Source: a virus. Taken from it: a stretch of 32,400 bases of DNA. Below the pieces are notes generated by a model. The model had not been told where the DNA came from, did no database searches, and was given only the letters and a program-made list of their open reading frames with translations. The DNA lies in IMG/VR virus record IMGVR_UViG_3300025276_003896, positions 1 to 32,400 of that record. One strand, written 5' to 3'. Position numbers and translations under genes: made by a program. Shown piece by piece: positions 22,486-29,167 of this stretch. How positions within the stretch are numbered: position 1 is the first letter of the stretch; each line of letters starts with the position of its first letter.

Positions 22486-23829
22486 TTAAAATGGTAAGTC
22501 GTTAGGTTGTAGTTGTTTTATCTTTTTTAATATATTTGTGGAAGTATCTTGCGAAAACTTCACGTCATCTTCTAAATCAGTATAATCAGAGACAATAAAA
22601 TGCCCTGTGGATGTATCTGCCTCTACTGAAAAAGTCATACCATCCATCCCATATCTATTTTTCATAAAGTGGAATCTACCTGTACCGTTGACTTTATCTT
22701 CTTTAGTTCTTGACAATGAAAGACACATATCTGTTATCATAATTTTATCATAAGATCCAGCAGCTTTATCTCCTTCGATAATCTTATCTTGAGCTCCTGA
22801 TCTATTAACTTGAGACACAGACCAGATAGGTATTTCTAACTCTCTAGCCAAGCCTTTTGTACTGGTATAAATATCATCTATTTCCTGTTTTCTGTCAGTT
22901 GATGAGCGTCCAGATTTTAGTAAATCAACGTAATCTATTATAACTAAATCAGGCTTAAACTCCACATCCTCAATCTTTTGCAGGTGACTCTTTACAGTAT
23001 TAAGGGTAGCTTTTCCCATTGCAAAATCTTTTATTATTAACTTCCCCTTAAGCTTGGAAACCGTATCAATAACAGTCTCTTTATGCTTTAATACATCCTG
23101 TACTGAAATCTTTGTGAAGTACGCATCGTAGCGTCTTCCTACATAGTGCTCATCTAACTCTAAAGTATAATGAACAACATTGTATCCCATCTGAACTGCG
23201 TGTCCTCCGAGTGCTACTAAACTCCAAGATTTACCTCCACCTGGATTCCCAAAGATTAAACCAAAGTCTCCTTTTCCTAAACCTCCTTGAATATGTTCGT
23301 TGATCTTAGACCAAGGTGTTGGAATCTCATGTCTGATATCTTCTACAAACCTTGCTTCAATATCTTTGTCGTACTCGTGACCTACGTTTCTGTCACCACC
23401 AATTTTCTTTACAATCTCCAGTTCCTCGATTAATGCTTCAACATCATCACCACTGTTTAGCTTATTGGCGTGGTCCATAATAGTCTGCTTACCTTTTTTG
23501 ACCTTCAGGAAGTTTACAAGAACATCTTTGTAATACTCAATATCAACGTTCTTGATTTGACAAATCTGCTTAACCTCTGCTGCGAAGTCAGCCTCCTCAT
23601 CCAAGTGACCGTCCTTCAATGCTACAATAATAGCCTGCACCGGAATGCAAGTGTCATATTTATTATAGTGTTCTAATAGCTTGTCTATCAACCACTTATG
23701 AGCATTGTGTGAAAAGTATTCCGATGAAAGAACATCGTAAACCCCTTTTAGAAAAGGCTTGTCTACCATGAGTGATGAAATTAAATGCCTTTGGAAGCTA
23801 ACTCCATACCCGTCTAATGATTTTACCAT
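22486..23829 (-). CDS. DnaB-type replicative DNA helicase
   Basis: RecA-fold hexameric helicase (DnaB/T4 gp41 superfamily 4), unwinding DNA at the phage fork. The N-terminal helical domain occupies about 1-130 and the linker 130-165. The ATPase domain begins near 170: Walker A GNPGGGKSW (194-202), a LELDEHYVGRR segment (H1a-like motif) and Walker B DLVIIDYVDLLK at about 291-302. After it come SVSQVNRSG (motif H3-like, with the Q) and FHFMKNRYG, the arginine-finger motif. The 447-residue length fits T4 gp41-like helicases. No primase domain is fused, and no primase gene is seen in the window. It forms a block with the exonuclease (4-nt gap) and nrdB. Confidence 0.96.
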   Translation of the reverse strand: MVKSLDGYGVSFQRHLISSLMVDKPFLKGVYDVLSSEYFSHNAHKWLIDKLLEHYNKYDTCIPVQAIIVALKDGHLDEEADFAAEVKQICQIKNVDIEYYKDVLVNFLKVKKGKQTIMDHANKLNSGDDVEALIEELEIVKKIGGDRNVGHEYDKDIEARFVEDIRHEIPTPWSKINEHIQGGLGKGDFGLIFGNPGGGKSWSLVALGGHAVQMGYNVVHYTLELDEHYVGRRYDAYFTKISVQDVLKHKETVIDTVSKLKGKLIIKDFAMGKATLNTVKSHLQKIEDVEFKPDLVIIDYVDLLKSGRSSTDRKQEIDDIYTSTKGLARELEIPIWSVSQVNRSGAQDKIIEGDKAAGSYDKIMITDMCLSLSRTKEDKVNGTGRFHFMKNRYGMDGMTFSVEADTSTGHFIVSDYTDLEDDVKFSQDTSTNILKKIKQLQPNDLPF

Positions 23830-23832
23830 AAC

Positions 23833-24825
23833 CTATTTTTTAAAATTTAATAACCATTTTGATACATCTCGTATCAGTGTTTCAATATAGTCTTTTTTTG
23901 CGAAACTGCAAATCATTTCCTCATTTAATTTTGGAAAATCTTCAGACATTACCTTATCTAAGTGATCCTCATGACTATCATTAATCATAGGACGTATTAG
24001 ATCCATAACTTTATGTTGTTTTCGTATCTCAGGCTCAGTTAATATTATCTTTGAATATAAGAGGTTCTCATCCATCTTCTTTCCGCAAACATCTATTAAG
24101 TCGTCTATGTTTAAAACCTCCGTTAGAAGCTCTGGAAATAGCTTTGTGACACCTTTAGGGCCTATCCCTCTTACTCCATCTACATTGTCAGACTTGTCTC
24201 CTATAAGAGTCTTGTAAATAAGAAAGTTCTCCGGAAGGATTCCATACTTTTCCTTGATCGTTTCTGGTGTATAGTGAACTTTCTCTATTGGACGAAAAAC
24301 TGTTATCTTATCACTAACTATTTGAAGGAAATCTTTGTCAGAAGAAATAATAGTTGAGTCCTTGTCTAACTTATTAGCTACATAACTTATCGCATCATCA
24401 GCTTCTATACCATTCATTATAATAGTCTTGACTGGTAGAAACTTTAAATACTCTATAAGCCTTCGTAGTTGTGCTAACTTAGCCTCGTGCTCCTCGTCAG
24501 TAGAATGGAAGATAAACTTATTTGTTATCTTGCGAGTCCCTCTGCCCTTCTTATAATTGGGTAGAACCCTTTTCTTTCTGATTGTTGACTCAGCACCGTC
24601 AAAGAAAACATAAACTTCAGTAGGACTTTGATTTACCATCATCCTTCCTAAGGAATTTAAAAAACCCCCTAAGCCTCCAATATGTGCTCCGTTAGGTGCT
24701 ATAGTGTTTATAGCTGAAAAGTTACGAAAGAAAAGGTTAAGACCATCTATTATCAAAACCTTCTCTCTTCGTTTTACTACTTCGCCCTCTTTTACTTTGT
24801 CTAATAAACTGAGAACGTCCTTCAC
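23833..24825 (-). CDS. 5'-3' exonuclease (FEN/T4 RNase H family)
   Basis: Flap/5' exonuclease that removes RNA primers and flaps, the activity absent from the main polymerase. The acidic residues are in LIIDGLN (D27), YVFFDGAE, GIEADDAI and SSDKDF; the helix-hairpin DNA-binding region is IGDKSDNVDGVRGIGPKG. At 330 residues its length fits T4 RNase H-like proteins. The start codon is GTG (24825-24823) and shares one base with the stop of the recombinase gene (TAGTG), so translation is coupled. Residues 1-22 are an extra charged leader before the first strand. It sits next to the helicase. Confidence 0.95.
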   Translation of the reverse strand: MKDVLSLLDKVKEGEVVKRREKVLIIDGLNLFFRNFSAINTIAPNGAHIGGLGGFLNSLGRMMVNQSPTEVYVFFDGAESTIRKKRVLPNYKKGRGTRKITNKFIFHSTDEEHEAKLAQLRRLIEYLKFLPVKTIIMNGIEADDAISYVANKLDKDSTIISSDKDFLQIVSDKITVFRPIEKVHYTPETIKEKYGILPENFLIYKTLIGDKSDNVDGVRGIGPKGVTKLFPELLTEVLNIDDLIDVCGKKMDENLLYSKIILTEPEIRKQHKVMDLIRPMINDSHEDHLDKVMSEDFPKLNEEMICSFAKKDYIETLIRDVSKWLLNFKK

Positions 24826-25898
24826 TATTGAGGTTCCTTATCGTGGGTTAATGATCTAGAGTCATCATTGGAGTATTCTTCGATAACATCGAATCCTTCT
24901 CCTCCCATAATATCAGCCCATTGCTTTGAGAAATCTGATTTATACTTCTTAAGATCAGAGTCATTATCCATTATAAATCCATGAGGGGTCATGATAAGTT
25001 TACCTCTTGTTGTAATACCATTAATATGGTTTTTATCCAACTGAACATTTACACGTTTAGCAAATTCTACTTGCTTACCGTCTTTAATAGCTTTTAACTT
25101 AGATGTTCCTGCGTTAGTTATATTTCCAAAAGTAACTACAAAAGTGGAATCGTACCACATTGACTTACCTCCTTTATTCTCCATCTTAGGTTGACCCATC
25201 GGTGAATCTGGTTTAGCTGCCCAAACCTTATTGATACAAACTAAAGTGTTTGTGTAAGGAGAAGACTCTTTACGAGATAGTGTGATTCTCTGGTTAATGT
25301 TATTACCAAACTGTGTAGACATCGCTCCTGCGTTCCACTCATTGTTATTCTTGTTTGAAGTAATAGAAAGCTCACAAGGAACTGATCCAATACTATCCCA
25401 GAAAAACATTAAATCATAAGGTAGTTCACCCTTCTTTTGGTCATCTAACATTGTACCAATAAAAGATGCTACATCTTCTATTGAGTTTAAAGTTTCACGG
25501 TCTGTGTAAATAAAGAACCCTTCGTAATCTGTAATCTCTCCAGTACTCTCGTCTACGACTTCACTTACTTCAAAACCCATATCCGTTGCATGTTGCCAGT
25601 TCCACTTCATCTCCGTGATTATAAAAACTGGTAGTATGCCTCTTTTCTGTGCTGAAACTGCTGCTTCAATCATCGCTGTTGTCTTACCTGTGTCAGAATG
25701 ACCACGAAGTAAAACTATATGTCCTGTAGGAATACCAGGTATTGAAGTTACATCTGAAAATGCTGGTGATAGTGGAACCCATTTCTGTTCCTTGAACTTT
25801 GATACTGTTGATATTCCCTTCTGTTCACGATACTTTGAAAGTGAGAAGTTTGCTTTCTGTGCTGCTACTGCAGCTTCTGTTAGTGATTTCTTTGCCAT
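24825..25898 (-). CDS. uvsX: RecA/UvsX-like recombinase
   Basis: Strand-exchange ATPase for recombination-dependent replication and repair. Walker A is GHSDTGKTT (66-74), preceded by IPTGHIVLLR. Walker B is the DLMFFWDSIG strand (about 161-170), and later segments GNNINQR and MWYDSTFVVTFG fit the DNA-binding loop and core of UvsX. Total 357 residues, close to T4 UvsX (about 390). The N-terminus has a near-repeat, SKYREQKG and SKFKEQKW (21-40), which may form the subunit-linking region. The C-terminus is acidic (EEYSNDDS). It lies between SSB and the exonuclease, a typical T4-like arrangement, and 3 nt after the SSB stop. Confidence 0.95.
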   Translation of the reverse strand: MAKKSLTEAAVAAQKANFSLSKYREQKGISTVSKFKEQKWVPLSPAFSDVTSIPGIPTGHIVLLRGHSDTGKTTAMIEAAVSAQKRGILPVFIITEMKWNWQHATDMGFEVSEVVDESTGEITDYEGFFIYTDRETLNSIEDVASFIGTMLDDQKKGELPYDLMFFWDSIGSVPCELSITSNKNNNEWNAGAMSTQFGNNINQRITLSRKESSPYTNTLVCINKVWAAKPDSPMGQPKMENKGGKSMWYDSTFVVTFGNITNAGTSKLKAIKDGKQVEFAKRVNVQLDKNHINGITTRGKLIMTPHGFIMDNDSDLKKYKSDFSKQWADIMGGEGFDVIEEYSNDDSRSLTHDKEPQ

Positions 25899-25901
25899 AA
25901 C

Positions 25902-26768
25902 TTAAAATGGAAGGTCCCCAAATGGATCCTCCTCTGTTTTTACTTCTTGTTTTACTTTTTCTGGTTGCTCTACTATAGGTGCGGATTGATGAACTGATGT
26001 GTAATCCATTCCAGTCTCTTCAGAGGGTTCTGGCTGTGACGTATTGTCAGTATACGGTGCTAAAACTTTACCAATAATCTCTTTAAGTTCATTAAAACTC
26101 TTCTTAGTAAACTGATCGATAAGTTCCGGTTGATTTGTCATGTACTGCTTTACTACATCTTCTGAACCTAATGGAGAAAGGTTTCCAAGTTCAAACTTAG
26201 TTTGCTTGTATGTTCCCATATCCTCAATCCATACTTTGATATCTCTACCATTAATAGGATCATAAATAAGATGGCCATCCTTCTCTATAGTGTCAAGAAG
26301 TGATTGTAATAACTTCTCAGTTACTCCCCAATACTTAACTCCGGAAGCTTCTTGTCCTCTTACTATAACAGGTAAAAAGAATTTACTTGAGCACCTTAGC
26401 TGATAAAGTATCTTATTCTTAATATCAGGATTCAAGTTTTTATACTCTTCAGAGTTTTCTGATGTGAGCATTTCCTCAAACATCTCTAAAGGATCCGATT
26501 CTCCGTAAGAAGACGGAGATAGTACTGATATCTTATACTCACGTGAACCTACTTTTTCAGTTACTCCCGTATTATAATAAAACTTGAGTTCCTGGATTGG
26601 AATGTCCCCGTCTGGAATAGGCACAATACGCAAGATCTGCGGCTGATTAAGCCGTGCCTTGAAAAGTGCTTTTTCTGATTGGTTTGATTGATTTTTGGTT
26701 TGCTGGTTGAATCTACCTCGTAGAGCATCCAGCTTGGCCTTTTGGGCCGAAGCGTCAAAACTGTTCAT
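25902..26768 (-). CDS. gp32-like single-stranded DNA-binding protein
   Basis: Phage SSB that coats ssDNA during replication and recombination. It has an N-terminal cooperative-binding-type basic/Gln/Asn region (LRGRFNQQTKNQSNQ), a core with aromatic and charged strands (LKFYYNTG, KYWGVTEKLLQSLLD, DIKVWIED) and a very acidic, Pro/Glu-rich C-terminal tail ending EEDPFGDLPF, the usual site for partner proteins. Only one Cys is seen (RCSSKF), so the zinc finger of T4 gp32 is absent. Size (288 aa) and place directly before uvsX support the call. Confidence 0.9.
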   Translation of the reverse strand: MNSFDASAQKAKLDALRGRFNQQTKNQSNQSEKALFKARLNQPQILRIVPIPDGDIPIQELKFYYNTGVTEKVGSREYKISVLSPSSYGESDPLEMFEEMLTSENSEEYKNLNPDIKNKILYQLRCSSKFFLPVIVRGQEASGVKYWGVTEKLLQSLLDTIEKDGHLIYDPINGRDIKVWIEDMGTYKQTKFELGNLSPLGSEDVVKQYMTNQPELIDQFTKKSFNELKEIIGKVLAPYTDNTSQPEPSEETGMDYTSVHQSAPIVEQPEKVKQEVKTEEDPFGDLPF

Positions 26769-26809
26769 AATAACAAAATTTATATAACTATTTAAAAAAA
26801 AACTCTTTA

Positions 26810-27295
26810 CTAATCTAACTGAATGATCTTATGGATCTTTGTGTTCAGTTGTTTTAAACTGTTATGCTGTGTTAGCAATATGCAGTTTCTATAATGATTC
26901 CAATCCACTTTAAATCTTGTGTCAACCACACCATTATTGAGTTTTTTTATTAACTCATTTAATGCATTGATGGTATAAAGTGTGTTAGAATCTTTCTTTC
27001 TATGTAATAAAATGGTGTTTTCAGGTATGCTTTCAACGTTCCCACTATCTACATTATATGTTAAAACGTACTCTTCCGAGTCCATAATCTTTAATACAAA
27101 TATCTTATTATATTGTATAGTATAGTCATTTTGAACATCTTCTATCAACTTATCTAAACTATCTAAAGTTGTAAATGTTGCAAATAACCTTTTATTCATT
27201 CTTTCTTCCATTGATTCTATATCATAAACACTTGTAAAATCATAGTTTAAGTGTTTATTATAAATATCATTAGGATTATTTAAAGTTGTAATCAT
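26810..27295 (-). CDS. Hypothetical protein in the replication block
   Basis: A 161-residue soluble protein I do not recognise. It has no signal peptide or membrane span. It contains alternating helical and strand segments (EERMNKRLFATFTTLDSLDKLIED, IFVLKIMDSEEYVLTYN), one Cys near the end (RNCILL) and a C-terminus rich in basic and polar residues. The strand pattern YNKIFVLK...EYVLTYNV resembles a small alpha/beta fold. Its start overlaps the end of the reduced polymerase gene by 20 nt and its stop is 42 nt before the SSB start, so it is co-transcribed with replication genes and may act with the second polymerase. Confidence 0.68.
   Translation of the reverse strand: MITTLNNPNDIYNKHLNYDFTSVYDIESMEERMNKRLFATFTTLDSLDKLIEDVQNDYTIQYNKIFVLKIMDSEEYVLTYNVDSGNVESIPENTILLHRKKDSNTLYTINALNELIKKLNNGVVDTRFKVDWNHYRNCILLTQHNSLKQLNTKIHKIIQLD
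27254..27267 (-). promoter_or_regulatory. Repeated AT-rich 14-mer, copy 3
   Basis: The third exact copy of ATATTTATAATAAA. Here it lies inside the coding region of the 26810-27295 gene (codons for DIYNK, near residue 11), so it may be chance or a promoter internal to the gene. Confidence 0.2.
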
Positions 27296-28544
27296 AACCG
27301 CTATTAATACTGGTGTTTAAATCCTTATTTTTAAATACTTTTTGGATATACGTTAGAAGGTTTTCCTCCCCTTTTTTTACATCTAACAAAAAACTATCAT
27401 ACACTGTGAGAACGATTTTAGTTTGAGACCCCTTAAGTATCTCGTGTATCTTCTCTAATATTTCTACATTGTAGGAACTTTCGGTTGCCTGTAGAAAATA
27501 GTTGAATAGTTTTTCTTTATTCATTTCTCCTAAAATACCTTTCTCAAAACGGTATCCGCTTATGGGCTCCTCAAGGTATCCTTTAGATTGATACTCATCA
27601 TACAACTCTTGTTGTTTTCTAAGCAATACTCTAAAGTACGACAAATCTTTGTATTTTGCAAATATTCTTCCGTAAAATTGTTGAAATGTTATTTCCTTAG
27701 CCTTATCCCTACTGACTCCGTACATGTTAGCAAAACTCTGATGGATGTCGCTGTCTTCAAATTTATAACCAATAAGATGTGATACAATAACAGGATGATA
27801 TGCCTTTATATCAAAATCTACAAAGTAATCGTTTTGTGGGATGAATGCGGAGCGTTCTCCTGTCTTCTTATTTAGTGCAGCATAGTTTACTCCTCCGAAC
27901 TTGTTTGAAGGCCGTGTAGTGCTTGTGTTTAAGTTATACTGAGTGTATACGAAGGGCTTCTCTCTATTGTAAAAGTGCTTGAAGAATATATCGGTATCGA
28001 TTCCGAAACCTGACCGCTCGATATTGTAGTAAACCATCGAAACTCTCTTGTTATAGAAGTCTGCATACTTTTGATTGTTATAGATTAAACTTTTTGTTAT
28101 ATTTTTGTAATCCTCCTGGAAGGACTCGTAATGCTTTACTATAGGAATGATTCTATTAATGCCAGTAAGCTTAGGATACCTCGACTTAAAAATCTTGTGA
28201 GTCTTCGTTTTGCTGAAACTAAATGTATTGGGAGGAAGAACGCAACCCAATAAACTATATAATGGAAAGTAATGTCTAACTGATTTAAGATCCTGACACC
28301 ATAACTTTTTAAATTTTCGTAATATCTGAATAACTTCATCTATTGGAACATTTATCGTGTCTGTATGGTTGACAGGTAAAATGAAACCCTTCGTAGACGA
28401 TAAAGGTCTAATGTAAACAGCACAAATAGAATTGTCTAAAGGATGTGAGATATCATCTGATGGTAAAACATCAATGTACGCCTCATCATAACCGCTATTC
28501 TGTAACCTTTCTAACTGGTCTTTACTTTCTACTAACCAATACAT
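27276..28544 (-). CDS. Second, reduced family A DNA polymerase-like protein
   Basis: A 422-residue diverged Pol I homologue. A Klenow-like order can be read: a degenerate exonuclease region (1-130), where the DxE of the first motif is not kept; IERSGFGIDTD (175-185), like the segment that precedes the thumb; STTRPSNKFGG (208-218), like the TxRLSSxxPN loop; motif A DIKAYHPVIVSHL (D245, but His250 where Glu is usual); DIHQSF; motif B R279, K283, F287, YG 291-292; and motif C YDS (382-384), where HDE is usual. The two metal aspartates (D245, D383) remain. Only about 20 residues stand where the thumb (about 100 residues) should be. It may be an accessory polymerase or a structural replisome part. 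A TATAAATA box lies 10 nt before the ATG. Confidence 0.82.
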   Translation of the reverse strand: MYWLVESKDQLERLQNSGYDEAYIDVLPSDDISHPLDNSICAVYIRPLSSTKGFILPVNHTDTINVPIDEVIQILRKFKKLWCQDLKSVRHYFPLYSLLGCVLPPNTFSFSKTKTHKIFKSRYPKLTGINRIIPIVKHYESFQEDYKNITKSLIYNNQKYADFYNKRVSMVYYNIERSGFGIDTDIFFKHFYNREKPFVYTQYNLNTSTTRPSNKFGGVNYAALNKKTGERSAFIPQNDYFVDFDIKAYHPVIVSHLIGYKFEDSDIHQSFANMYGVSRDKAKEITFQQFYGRIFAKYKDLSYFRVLLRKQQELYDEYQSKGYLEEPISGYRFEKGILGEMNKEKLFNYFLQATESSYNVEILEKIHEILKGSQTKIVLTVYDSFLLDVKKGEENLLTYIQKVFKNKDLNTSINSGYDYNFK

Positions 28545-28553
28545 AATAAAACC

Positions 28554-28561
28554 TATTTATA
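28554..28561 (-). promoter_or_regulatory. TATAAATA box before the reduced polymerase gene
   Basis: On the minus strand TATAAATA stands 10 nt before the ATG at 28544. It equals the T4 late promoter core and is in the right direction here, though a replication gene is not an expected late gene, and the spacing would give a nearly leaderless message. Confidence 0.28.
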
Positions 28562-28572
28562 TCTAATATAGG

Positions 28573-29157
28573 CTATATTTTATAATATTGCAAGTAATCT
28601 TTACGAAATATTTTAGAAAATCCAGGTAAACGCTGCTGTTGCTCCACTATCATTACTGTGTTCTTATTGGCTTTATAAACTCCGTCTTTACTCCCAATAA
28701 GTAGCCATTTTAACTGTATGCCCTGATATAGTTGCCATTTTATGGAACTATCTTTGTTTTCTAGTTTCGCATAGTCTTCTTTTGATATCTCGTAATATAT
28801 ATTCTGATTCGTCTTTTTAGTGAAATACCTAGTAAAATCACCTACACTATAATCATCCTCTGTTGGAATAGGTTGGTTTTTGTTTGGAGATAATCCTGGT
28901 TTTGTTCTCGATTCCCCACTAGGGAGGGTTCCAATCCACGTAGAGTATTTTTTAGGAACTGATGGGTTTTCTGAATCCTCTTGTGATTTTCTCACTATAA
29001 GCACAGTTGGTGCTTGATTAGGGGTTTTACCAGAAAAAAACTGATCTTTTGAATTCTGCCAATAATATCCTTTATACTCTAGTTGATTGTCAGTTCTAAA
29101 AAACTCACCACCATTAGTGTATAGATTTGTCTTTACTTGTGATTTAGGATAATACAT
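28573..29157 (-). CDS. Hypothetical baseplate-associated protein
   Basis: A 194-residue protein beginning MYYPKSQVKTNLYTNGGEF. It is rich in Tyr, Lys, Gln and Asn, has no cysteine, signal peptide or membrane span, and looks beta-rich with aromatic strands (YKGYYWQNSKDQFFSGKTP). The opening motif and the GYYW...G.YFTGKTP type of pattern are familiar from phage structural proteins of this kind, but I cannot name a function. It follows the hub gene with a 10-nt gap, so it is probably a baseplate or tail component such as a wedge or a fibre-attachment protein. Confidence 0.68.
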   Translation of the reverse strand: MYYPKSQVKTNLYTNGGEFFRTDNQLEYKGYYWQNSKDQFFSGKTPNQAPTVLIVRKSQEDSENPSVPKKYSTWIGTLPSGESRTKPGLSPNKNQPIPTEDDYSVGDFTRYFTKKTNQNIYYEISKEDYAKLENKDSSIKWQLYQGIQLKWLLIGSKDGVYKANKNTVMIVEQQQRLPGFSKIFRKDYLQYYKI

Positions 29158-29167
29158 TATATTATTA

